Source: Gonium pectorale (taxonomy: Eukaryota; Chlorophyta; Chlorophyceae; Chlamydomonadales; Volvocaceae). Taken from it: a DNA stretch of 64,000 bases. Shown one piece after another: positions 1 through 11,156 of the stretch. The notes under the pieces were generated by a model. It saw nothing but the letters and a program-made list of their open reading frames with translations. It had not been told where the DNA came from and searched no databases. Positions within the stretch are counted from its first letter, which is position 1; each line of letters starts with the position of its first letter. The position numbers were made by a program, and so were the translations under genes. The stretch spans positions 257,006-321,005 of the forward strand of contig LSYV01000040.1 in assembly GCA_001584585.1 (NCBI GenBank), given 5' to 3'.

Positions 1-3000
1 TTGGGCGGCAGCCCCCAGGCGGGCGGCCGCCCGCGATGGCCCTCAACCGATATGTCATATGTGTACGACAGATCCTGTACGGCCTTCACTGCAACGGCGG
101 CCGGCGGCGTGACCTTGTTGTCTGACATGGCGCGCAGCGCGTGGGCCTGCAATGGACGGTGGTCGCGCGCACAGGGATGGCACAAGAGTGTGGAAAGGAT
201 GGAAGAATTCGTCAGGAGCGAGGTATGGCATGTGTGTTTGGGTCTTCGTTTGTGGAAAGAAGCTGCCCAACTATGGACACAATGGTGGGCGTGAGAGCCG
301 AGGCTGCTGAGGTGAAATGGTACACCGCACAAAACAACTGCTGCACCGCAGGAACCACAAAACGCCTCCACCGGTCCTTCCCCTTGACCAGACACCGTCC
401 GCGCCCGCGCCAGCATTCCTACCCGCCCCCCGCTCACCGCTTCCTCCCGGCTGGCCTTGCCGAACGCGCCTCCGTACACCTTGCGCGCCAGGCCTGCTGA
501 CGTCAGCTCGCTGTGCCGCTCTGGCCCCACGTACACCAGCGGCCGGGCCTCCCCGCCGCCGCCGCCGCCGCCGCCCGCGTCGCTGCCGTAGCCCCCGCCG
601 GGCAGCGCCGAGCCGGGGCGCGAGGGCGAGGGGGCGCGGTGGGCCTGCGCCAGCTCGCGCTGGCGGGTCTTCTCCTGTGGACGAAGCGGGGCGGGCGCAG
701 TGGCAGGCCGAGTGGGGACGGATGTGGGACGAAGGGGCGGTACGGGCGGGACTGAAGCGGTGTGGCGAGGACCACGGAGCGCAGAGCGGTAACAAACAGC
801 CTCCCACGCAGCCTGCCGTACACGGCCTCACGCCCTTAGGAGTGCCGTACCTGCACGACCTGGAGCGCCACGAGCTCTGCGTACTGGGGCTCGTCCGGGA
901 AAAACGACGACGTGGGGCCGTCGGGTCCCTGCGGCCGGCGCGCGCGTGGCGTTGGTGCGGACCTCAGGTGGTGGCGCCAGGGCACGGCACTGCTCAGGCA
1001 GGAACGGCGGCGCGCCAGGGGCGCCGTGCGGCGCCATGCGGAGGCGGTCCCTCCGTTTCCTCCAAGGCAACCTTGGCCCTGCACCCCGCCCATCATCCTC
1101 CCGTGTCACAATACTTGGCGCCCGGCATTCGTGTTTCCGACGGCCGCCGGTGGTCGCCATGCTCCTCTCTACAACACGGCCGTGCACCAGGGCCCACCGT
1201 TGCCGCCGCCCTTGCCACTCCCCACCCCGCTTCACAGCCCCTCCTACCGCACGACGCCGAGCTACACAGTAGCCGACCAATGAAATCCAGACACGGACCG
1301 CGCCCCAGGTACAGCCGTTGCCGCTGGCTGTCGTCCGTTACTCCCTACTTACCCAGTACCCTTGCTGCAGCGCGGTCGCGGGCGGTGCGGGGGGCGCCGG
1401 TGGCCGCACGGGCGGAGCGGAGCAGGGCCTCTCCGTCCCCCGGCTCCAGTCCCGCGTGTGCGACAGCGGCGAGTGGCCTGCATGGGGGTCATTGCGAATA
1501 AATAAAAACCAGGCTGTCTCACTAGCGAGGCCTGAGGAGCATGCCGCCCCTGGGGTGGGGTGGGGGTAAAACGGGCCAGACCCTTGGGCTGGGCGGGAGG
1601 CGAGCGGATGGAGCACTGTGCACGGCCGAGGAGCGGGGAAGGCCTTCGTGGTACACATGGTTGGGAACGACGAACACCGAATGCCACGGTACCGGTACCA
1701 ACATACCGTACCCCGGCCCCCCAATCATCTCCGCTCGCACATCTGGGCAGCGCAATACCATCATTTACGGTACAGGACACGGCCCAGTGAACCCCGAACC
1801 AGTGACGGCCGTGCCAGGGCCCCACCCGCCGTGACGTGCCGGCCGGTGTGGGTGCCTGGCAGCGCCCCCGCCAGGCTGTACGCGCCGGGCCCCAGCGCGG
1901 GGCTGGTCTCCCCGTGCGCCACGCACTGCGCCGGCAGAGACCCAGGCAGCATGGGCGGCCGGCTGGCCTGGAGGCCAAAGGCCGAGGAGGGGCGCGACGA
2001 GGGCCGGGTGTACCTGCGCAGCCACGCAGCACGCGCGGCACAAGTTATGGTAACGGCAAGGAACGGCTGGTTGAGCGTTGTGTGGAAGGGGCACGCCAGA
2101 AGGGCGGTGCAAGGACGAAGCAGGTGGGCGGGCAGGCTGGGGGGCTGCTGCCATCCAAGTCGTCGAATCCGGCCCGCCCGCGCCCTCTGCTGCCAGAAAC
2201 CCCGCGGCCACTACCTCCCATCCGCCCCTGCGCTGCCGTGCCCGGTGCGGGCAAGGTACCTGGCGCTTCCGCCGCACATCCTACCCAGCGTAATCGCCCT
2301 GCCGTGCCCATCCAGCCGTACACACGCACCTGTCGTACTGGTCGTTGTAGTATGCGCCGAACAGGTGGCTGCCCGGTGTGGACGCGTCGGGCGTCTTGCG
2401 GCCGGTCGCCTTGAAGGGCTGGGTGCCGGGCGGCTTTGGCGGCTTTCGCGGGTGCACGGGGTGCGCCCCCGCAAACAGGTCCGCATGGCGCATCGCCGCA
2501 GCGCCCATGCTGCGGCTGCGGCTCATGCTCCGCCCGCCGCCGCCACCAGGGCCGCCGGCGGCAGCGGCGGCAGGCTCACCGCTGCCGACCCCGCCGGGAC
2601 CGGCGGTGGAGGCTGCGGCAGCGCCGCCGCCACGCCGGGAGGGCGACGGAGCGGAGCCCGGCCGGCCGGTGGCGGGCGCAGACCCTGGCCGCGCGGCGCC
2701 GAAGCGACCCTCCCCTGGGGCGGGCGCCCCCACTGTCCGGGACCAGTCGCGGACGTGGGTGTCCTTCTCAACAACGCTGTACCGGGGGCTGTACTTGGCG
2801 GGCCCTGGCACGTGGGAGGGACCACCGTAAAGAAATTTGGTCCCCTGGCACATGGCGCGATCCCGCGGCACGGCCCGAAAGGCTGCCGACGGCGGCCGTG
2901 GCGGCCGGATGCCGTCAGCCGCGGCGGCGTCAACGTCGGCATCGCTGGGCTTGTCCCCGCCAGCGCGCGAGGAGCCCCGCGGCGAGCTTGCGGCGACGGA

Positions 3001-3703
3001 GCCGGCGCGGCTGCGCGCCGCGACCGCCGCCGCTGCGTCAGCAGCGGCGGCAGCGGCATTGGCAGCGACGTTGGCAGCAGCAACGGCAGAGGCGGGCCGG
3101 ATGTGCTGCTGAATGCCGTACCGTCGTGCGATGCTGGGCGCAACGTACTTCCGTGTCGCAATTCTTTCGGCCTCCGCAGCCAGCATCTCCGCCGTGACCG
3201 CCGTGACCGACTGTACGGCAGCTCCCGTGCCGGCGGCGGCGATAGCAACGGCCATGCCGGGCGCCGGTGCCGGCGGAGCTCGATCGCCCGAGTCAATGGA
3301 AGGCGTTCGTGATGCGCCGACCGGGGTCCCGGCCGCGGTGGAGGGGCTGCGGGCCGAGTGGGAAGGGACATGCGGAGCCAGATTGATCGAGGAGTCGAGA
3401 AGGAACAGGCAGGGCACACGGTCCTGTGGCGGGCGCGCAGTGAGATCGCGGCTGTGCGTGGCAGTGACGCGGACCCGATACGCAGGCTGGCCCCAATCGT
3501 GGGCTCAGCTCCCTGCTACCTGTGCCCGTTGTGAAGTCGCCCGGGTCGTACCCGCTGTTCATTGCCACGCTCCGCTCATAGTGCTCGTGGCGCAGGGCGG
3601 CGTTGTTGAGGCTGTCCGGTCCCACGAACTTATCATACATCTGCCCCATCTCGGCGTCAGTCAGGTACCGACCCTCACGCCGTCGCTCGCGGGTGTCAAA
3701 CAT
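1..3703 (-). CDS. Sperm-tail PG-rich (SHIPPO-like) repeat protein, candidate cilium-associated, 3'-partial
   Basis: The start is the ATG at 3703-3701, opening MFDTRERRREGRYLTDAEMG; exon 1 runs to about 3526. A long exon at about 3346-2330 is rich in alanine and glycine and carries the motif GPAKYSPRYSVVEKDTHVRDW, ending at a GTGCGTG donor. An exon near 2030-1850 has a second motif, ALGPGAYSLAGALPG. Further likely exons are near 1490-1370 (HTRDWSRGTERPCSAPPV, echoing the HVRDWSR motif), 932-851 (FFPDEPQYAELVALQVVQ), 672-446 (RPLVYVGPERHSELTSAGLA) and 130-1. The stop lies beyond base 1. The PGPxxY-type motifs are typical of sperm-tail PG-rich proteins, several of which are axonemal or microtubule inner proteins, so a ciliary role is inferred. 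The low-complexity linkers make frame tracking uncertain, and the exon 1 to exon 2 joint does not keep phase with the junctions I chose, so a small exon may be missing there. Coding status is fairly sure; function is a guess from motifs. Confidence 0.65.
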
Positions 3704-4950
3704 GGCAGCCGTGCTGTGGGGTTTGGGAAGCAGAGGGGAGGGGTTGACGAGGGGGGTGGGTTACGTTTAGCCGGACTGCCGCCCCCAAGGCCTAGGGAGG
3801 GAGGCGGGGTGCGCGCGTGCCAAGCGTGCCTAAACCCCATGACAACGCAGATTCAATCACTGTATCATATCCCAGGTCCTAGTAGTGGATTGAGCAGGCC
3901 GCGGCAAACTGCTCGACTCGCCTGATGCCCTGCTTTGATACGCAGAGCACCGGCATGAGCGTCGCTCGGTCGATGTTGATGCACGCTGTTCTCTGCGGTC
4001 AGTGAGGGATGTCAGCCGGCGTTCCCATGGCCATGCTGGCACCTCATGTGCGAGCGAACCTTTGTTTTGCGTCCCTCCGCAAGCTCCGAACTTGTTACAA
4101 AGACATCGACAGACGGAGGCATGTTGTCAATGATGTGCAATAATGAGCTTGGAGATGTATGTCCGAGGCTAGGAAATGGTTGCAATGTTATAACACAAGT
4201 ATGTTCATTTGGTAGCTTAACTGCTTGCAAAGAAAGGAATGAAGAGAGTACAGAGAGCTCACACGGCGGTAACCGTCAATCGAAGGACCCGCGAGGCCAA
4301 GGAGCCAGGGACTGCTGCAACAAATCCACATGATAAAATATTAAAACACATTGCATATTTATACCTACTTCCTGGTTGCGTTTCTGGGGTTATTTGCTGG
4401 CCCGCGGGTCACTGTACGCTTGGGGCTCTGACAATCTTGGGCGTCACCAGCGTTGAAGCTACAATCAATTAAGTAGCGCTGCTCTGGGGAGACCGTTCTC
4501 GTTAGCTTGGGGAAGTCTTGCGGTTGTCCTTGCGCAATTCGAGTGGTGGTCTTGTCCAGGAAGTGCTCGCATACGCTGCACGCGCGATACAGGGATAGCA
4601 CGACCGCAGCGGAAGTGGACCCTTACATCCGTACTGTCTGCGCGGAGATTGCAGCCTTGCGCGAGCTGCAACGGGGCGCCACCACAACCCGATCCGTGGT
4701 AGTCCCATCACTCCCGCACCCAAATTAGAAGCTACGAGAGTTACGAGGTAAGGGTAGCCTGCAGCCGATAGCCCGACGCCTTCGCACGAACCACAACGTA
4801 CACTCAATGCACGGGCCTTCAGCCCTTCACCCAAAACCCATGCCATGCCACTTTGCCGGGCGCTGCCCATCCCCAGCCGACTCCAGCTCCAACAGCTCTA
4901 GCTGAGCCACACCGCTGACGAGCCCCCAAGCAACCCCCTCCCGCCCGCCC
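3704..4950. other. Intergenic region with an AT-rich island
   Basis: This lies upstream of the PG-rich gene and downstream of the IC97 stop, both on the minus strand. No convincing ORF is seen. About 4040-4480 is clearly richer in A/T than the surroundings and contains runs such as ataaaatattaaaacacat near 4330. A TTACA at about 4095 would read TGTAA on the minus strand, matching the volvocine polyadenylation signal, and could end the IC97 transcript. Confidence 0.5.
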
Positions 4951-7900
4951 TCAGCTGAAGCTGAAAAGGCGCAGGGCCATCATGGTATCGGCTAGGGTGG
5001 CGGTGAAGAGCGGAGAGGTGGTGCGCGCCAGATCCAAGCTCTCCGGGGTGGCAGCCAGCCGCAGCGCCAGAGGGCTCTCCGCGGCGCCCGGCGCGCGGAA
5101 CTGGCCGCGCAGCAGCGTCAGCACGCTGGCGTGTACCTGCGAAGTGCAAGGTGTACGGTAATGCAAACGGCATGCTTTAAGTATTCGAGCAAGCAATCGG
5201 CACGCCCAAGCAAGGAAGGAAGCCTAGCCGGCTGCCCACGTAGCCCGGACCCAGAGCCGCAAGCGAACCACGTAATACCGGTAGTGGTACGGATGCTGTG
5301 CTTTGGGCTTGATCTCGAAAAAACCCCAGCAAATGCATGGCCAGTAGGGCCTGGGAGCTCTGTAACCCAGGGCCAGGGCCCACCGCACCGCTGTGTCTAA
5401 ACGCCTGGGGTTGCGACGCACCTCTCCCCATATGGTCTCCCCGCACTCCTTGACCGCCTCCACGCTCTCCGTGCCCGGCAGCCGTGGGTAGGTCTCCCGC
5501 CGGTCAAGAGCGTCGCTGAACGCCACGCCCTTGGCGCCCTGGGAGCAGTGGGGCAGGGCAGGTGCGAATGGTCACTGATTGCTGAACGGTACAGCGCATA
5601 GGCAGCCGGTGGGGAGCTGGCCTCCCTTTGCCAGCTCCCCGCCGGCCTACGCACTACCTTCCTCCTCCTCCCGGTGCCGCTCCCACGCCCCGAGCGCTCA
5701 CCCTCTGCACGACCACCAGCACGCGCCGCTCGCCGTCCTCCTTCTCCTTTGCGAAAATGCGCTCCACGTGGTGCGGCGACGTGCGGCCGCCCTCCTCCCA
5801 GTCCGTCACCTCGGACAGCCGCACCAGCGCCTCGCTCGGCGCGGCCGTCTGGTTCCATCGGGAGGACGCCAGCAGGAACGCGCCGCTGCGGGGGTAAAAT
5901 GAGAATTGCACAAGCAAGTCCCAAACGTGATTCGGCGACAAGCTGGGCTAGCCGAGCACGAGTGCGGGGTAGCTTGGAGGGTGCTGCGGCGTAGGGCTCG
6001 GAGGACCGGCAAACCGATGGACCGGCATTCAGGAGAAGAAGCCAAGCGGCAGAAGGGGTGAGGCAAAGTGTGGCAGCGCGGGTAAGCGGACCGCGCATCA
6101 GGACAGAGATGATTGGAATGGTTCCATGATACAGCACCGCACGTATAAAATGGCACGCGGGCCTGGCCACGGTCAGCTATGGGCCAGAAGAAGAGGGACA
6201 CCCGTAAATGAGCCCCCACATCTTCAGTCTAGGGTTGCCGCAAGGAGGGACCTGCCCCTAGCCTGGTCGCGCGTGCGGCTAACGGCTCACCCGAGCAGCG
6301 CCACGTCGTTGCACATGGCCTCCTCTGTCTCGCGCTCCTTGGCCACCACGCCCGCCACCTCGGCGTCGCGGTCCTCGGGCAGCACGTGCAGCCCGCGGTC
6401 GGACAGGGCCTGCCGGCAGCCGCAGGACGAGGTTGGGGGACTTTGCCGCTCAGACGGCTCAGGCCACGGGATTGCTGTTTCCGTTTGAAGGACTCTTCGC
6501 TGCCTCCCCTGTCCTCATCTCTCCCCTATACACACACTTGAAGCAACGAAACTCAGTATCTCCCCCGCTAACCAATACACAAGACCCCCTCCGCGCTCAC
6601 TAGTCTTTAACTCCCTTTTGGAGATGACCATTCGTTTGCGTCACCTCGCGTCCAACCCGTCTGCCCATTGTATGCCCCCCACCTGCAGCAGCTCCAGCGG
6701 CTGCATAGCCACCCCCAGCAGCGACTGCAGCTGCGGCCACGTGGGCGAGGTCAGCGTGGCGGTGCGCACGCCAACCTGCGGTGGGCGGGTGGGGCGGAGC
6801 GCGGAAAGATAGGGGTGAGGGAGGAGCACGGGGGGCTGGCAAGGACGCGGCCCGCCACAGTAGAGGCGAGGGGCAGGGGACGACGTCACGGACGGTGAGC
6901 GCGTCACCATGCGGGGACATCGGTTGGGGCGGGCATGTGCGAGTGGATCTTCAGGGTCTTCATGTATTCAAACCGATATTTTACTCCCATTTTCAAGGGG
7001 CCGAGGCCTGGGAGCCGTCGAGGGCCGGGACAGGGGGCGACGGCACACACCTCAATGACCACCGGCGAGTCCAGACCGCAGTCCAGCGTGATGGCGGCGG
7101 AGGAGCCGTTGCGGCCGCCGGTGGGGCGGATATGCCAGGACTTGTACGGCAGCAGCCGCGTGCGGCTCATGACGAGCGCCAGGGGCGCCAGGTGGGTGGT
7201 GAGGAAGGAGAAGTGGTTTGTGGCCTCGTCATAGGACACATTGCTGGCAGGGGTTCAGGGGCGTGGGGAAAGGGTGACAGCCCAACGTGAGAGCACGGAC
7301 AATGGCAAACGCTTCGGATTAGGGCATCGTTTGCCCACTGAAGCAAGGAGTATGCAAGGATGCAAGCGTGTCAGTGAACACGATTTCCTGCTGTCTCACC
7401 TGACGCCGTCAGTGTTCCAGATGCCGTGCTGCTCGTCCCACCAGGCCACCTGCAGCGGCTCCTGCGGTTGCGGGAAGGGCGGGGGCGCATGGCAGGGCGC
7501 AAGAGACCACCAATGACTGCTAGGGACTCAAATTCATTGACGCGCCCGGACACCGAACGAGTTGCTCTGTGCGCTCCTCGACCACCGCTCACAATCTCCC
7601 TACAATCCGAGTGGAGCCCCTCTGGGACCAGTGAAAGCCCCTCTCAGCGCATCCAGGCTGACAAAGCCCCGCGCCTCCCGGGTCCCGGACCCCCTTCCCC
7701 ATGCGCCCCACCCCTACCAGCGCCCCCTTCCTGCCCACCTGCAGCAACACCACATCCGGCGGCAGCGGTGCCGTCACGCCCAGCGGCGGCGGCTCCTCCT
7801 CGCTCTGCCACGTCAGCGGGTCGGCGCCGGCTGGCGGGATGGGGTACGGCACCCGCTGCACGTTGGCGGCGAGCGGGGTCACCTGCCGCAACGTCCAGCC

Positions 7901-10756
7901 GCGGACCTGCAGGAATGCGGCCGCGTCGCCCGGAAATGAAGCAGGGAATCGGGTCGTGTCGCGAACACCCGTGGGTACTTGCAGAGAGCACGTGAGCGAC
8001 ACAAGGTGCAAAAATGGGGGACGGAGTGCCGGGAGAGGTCGGTCCAGGTTGGGGAGCAAACATTGACTAACTTCACATCCAATGGCATGATGAAGAGGCA
8101 ATGGCTCCTTACATCGTGCCTGCTCCTACAGCTCTTGGCTTTTTGCGCCTTCTCTGAAGCGCTGGGCGGCAACGCCAGCTCCCTAAGCCTCACTCCCCCA
8201 CTAAGCTCCCGCTTTCCTGGACTCCCACCTTCTTTGCGCTGGGCGGCAGCGCCAGCAGGTCCACCACCAGCACACCGCCCACTGCCATCCACTGGTTGCC
8301 GCAGCGGCCGAAGAACTCGTCCGACCCGGGGCCCCAGCGGTGCTGCACGCGAAGGGCCACGTTGGCCAGCGCAATCTGCTTGGGGATGTCCAGCACCACG
8401 CCCAGCGAAGGCATCTCCACAACCTGAGTGAGGCATCAAGATAGCGAATCGGGGTTGCTTGAAGGTTGAAAAGCAGGGAGAGCATTTTGGTCACTGGCGG
8501 CATGATGGTGGCAAAGAGCGTAAGTTGAAGCAACGCAAACGGCGAGGGGGTGGCTGGGTTGGGCACCTTCGCCACCAAGGCCGTGGGGGTCGGAGGTCGG
8601 GCAGGTTGCAGCTCAGGGCGGCTGCGCAAGGTAACCCGTCGCCATGAAGTACAGCATCATCGCTCCATGCAGGTCCTGCCTCCTGGCCATCCACCGCGGC
8701 ACGCACCTTGAGTCGGGGGTTCTTTGCGGTGTTGACCCAGATGCCCCACTTGAAGGTGCCCGCCACGTGGCCCAGCTGGATCTCGTTCTTCTCGTTTGCG
8801 TACTCATCGCCGTGCTGCGCGGGCAGGCAACGGTGTAAATATCACGACAAACGCCGTTCGGATTGCGCATGGCTTTCGGTGGGAATGGATGGTCGCCGAG
8901 TGTGTGCGGTGGGATAGGAAGGTACGGGAAAGGGCGGCAATGAGGCGCGTCGTTGAGGCACCGAAGGAGGGGCACCGAAAGGCGTGCACGTTATGTAGCC
9001 CGTGCAAACTGCGTTTACCCCAAAGGCACGAGACAGCCACTCACGTGCAGCACCACGGCGGTGAGCCGGTCTATCCGCGAGTTGATGACGCTGTACAGCG
9101 AGCGCAGGTCGGACTCGAAGTCCGCCACCCACTCGTTGGGCGTACCCTTGAGCTCGCCGCCGCTTGAGCCCGCTCCGGCCGCGGTGCTGAGCCGCGCCTC
9201 CAGCAGCGCCTGCCGCGTCTCGAGGATCATGGTGCGGCACTCCTGCACGGCGAGGGAGAGAGCCACTTAGATGGTTACCGTCCCGAAGCACAGGAATGGA
9301 GCGTGGGCATTAGGGTGGGAGGAACGAAGGAAGGGAGCAGACGGGAGTCAGAGGTGGTGCCGGGGCGGGATAGGCCCAGCTGGTGTTTACCCGGAGTTGT
9401 CCTGTTGAGGCCACAAAAACGCCATGGCCCCACCTCGCAGGCCATGAACGCCTCCCCCATGTCGCGGCTCTCCGCCTCCTTCGCCGCAGCGCTCATGCGG
9501 TTCATGAACTCCGTGACCGCAACGCGCTGCTTGGGCGCCGGCACGTGCACGCAGCGCAGGAAGCGCTCCCAGTCGGCCGCCTCGCTCGCGTCGGTGCGCG
9601 CGCGGGCGCGCTCGTGCTCAAATTGCCGGAGCAGCGGGTCCAGGTCAGCGCTGTGCAAATGGCATGGGGCAAGGGGCAGCAGCGGGGCGGAAAGATGTCA
9701 GAAGTTTGAGGGACGTAGGTAGTATGCGTATGACACGGTTAAATGACAGGGCCGGGCATGAGGAGGGGCCGTGGAAAAGACTGAGGAGGGGGAGAGAAGG
9801 CGTCTGAAAGCTTCCCATACTTGCGGCTATGACTTGCGGTCGCTGAACACCTCTACGACAGCACCACGGCTGGACTATCGTCTTTCGTGGAATTAAGTTC
9901 GCCCATACTGTCCAACAAAGCAAACCCCGTGGCACCCACGACGCACGTCCCACGTAGCACCACACGCGGAGCTCACACACCACGCTAGTGTTGCGCGACA
10001 GCCAGCCACTGCCTAATTGTGAGGCAAGGCGATGGCCAAGGCGGGCTACTGCCATTGTCCAACCACATGCCCTTCTTTCGACCCGTGCTCACAGCTCCGC
10101 ATCAAGGCTCTCCCTCTCAGCAGCAAGGAACTGTCCAAGCAGCTCTAGCCGTTGCCGCTCGAGCTCCGCAAGCCGCTGCCGCTCCGCCTCCTCGGCGCGT
10201 AGCCGCTCTGGGGGCGCGGGCGTGGAAGAGGTTCGCAGGGGAAGGGAACAAGGGGAAATTGGATCGACCGCATGTCTATCACTATGCTCGCTTTGGAGCC
10301 GCATGCACATTAGCGCGAGCGTCACATGAGGGCCGGGCCTGACACAGTAGCAGTGTCGGTGCCAGCACGGGTGGGGGTCCTGGCACTTGCTGCGGGTTGT
10401 TAATCAGCTGGAAGCCCTGTAGCCGCTGATCGAAATGCAAGCCGTTCGTTCACGCAGAGTCCCAAAGGACCATCCACGCGGCACAGGCCCACACGCCCCC
10501 TCCCCGCAGTCCCCGCATGTCATGGGGCGTGTGGCCTGATTCCGCGCGCCTGTAAATGTTTGCCCCTCAAAATCTCCAAACCAACAAGGCCATAAGCATG
10601 GGGTATAAAGCGGCGCAAGCCCCCGTCGACATGGGAGGAGGGCATACCTTCTTCTGCAAGGCGAGCCGCTTCCTCCGCTTGCCTCCGCTCCTCTTCTAGC
10701 TCCTCCTTCGACTTCTTTTTCTTCTTGCCTGGCTTAGCTGCTGGCTTGGGAGGCAT
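4951..10756 (-). CDS. IC97: Axonemal inner-arm I1 dynein intermediate chain IC97 (FAP94/CASC1/DNAI7 family)
   Basis: The product is a structural subunit of the inner-arm I1 dynein of cilia; the Chlamydomonas member, IC97, is the homologue of mammalian CASC1/Las1 (DNAI7) and is reported to bind tubulin. The start ATG at 10756 gives MPPKPAAKPGKKKKKSKEEL and then a charged coiled coil (EEERRQAEEAARLAEEG). Following exons near 10200-10089 (ERQRLAELERQRLELLGQFL) and 9655-9430 (DWERFLRCVHVPAPKQRVAV) have the family layout: Lys/Glu-rich N-terminus, then a W-x-R/Y-x-L-x-C block. Other exons are near 9266-9045, 8815-8700 (GTFKWGIWVNTAKNPRLK, a family hallmark), 8420-8235 (LGVVLDIPKQIALANVALRV), 7930-7735, 7445-7400, 7239-7050, 6780-6680, 6420-6290, 5905-5700, 5540-5420 and a last one near 5140, stopping with TGA at 4953-4951. 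No in-frame lesion was seen. It shares a divergent promoter with Tcp11. Family assignment is confident; exact exon edges are not. Confidence 0.87.
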
Positions 10757-11156
10757 TCTGCTAAGCCGCGCCCTGCTAAATGATCAAGCTTATAATGGCA
10801 TAACTATAACAGTATTCTTTGTAAATGTCACTTCCAAAGAAAGCCGGCGATGAGCTTGACGTTAAAGTTGGACTTCGACGTTCGAGCCGAGCTGTAAATC
10901 TGTCTTGTATCTTCGGGGCAGAACGTGACCAGAAATCTTGCGCAGTTCGCAGTTTTGACGCGACCGGACTTTCGTTGCCGGTTACGGAGCGGCTCCAAGG
11001 CCCCATTCATAGTTGTGGGCTCGCTTGTTGATTTGCCTTCAGGCGGACTGATCTTTCTAGGCCTGAGCCTTCTCCCCGTTCGAAGCAGCATTTCCCTGCT
11101 TCGGGAATAGTGACAGAACGTCTCGTCGAGGCAAGAAGGGCACGCGCTCGCTTAAA
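10757..11156. promoter_or_regulatory. Shared divergent promoter region between IC97 and Tcp11
   Basis: About 400 bp separate the two start codons, which point away from each other, so both 5' UTRs and promoters must fit here. The stretch is more A/T-rich than the coding parts near 10780-10830 (ataatggcataactataacag). No TATA box or canonical X-box could be assigned. That it is a bidirectional promoter is inferred from geometry alone. Confidence 0.55.

Noticed and set aside
317..3312. Long plus-strand open frames (317-1501 and 1618-3312)
   Set aside because: They are antisense shadows of the GC-rich minus-strand PG-rich gene, whose frames show better motifs and splice sites.
10975..10990. X-box-like gttgccggttac in the IC97/Tcp11 promoter
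   Set aside because: The second half is a direct repeat rather than the inverted half expected of an X-box.
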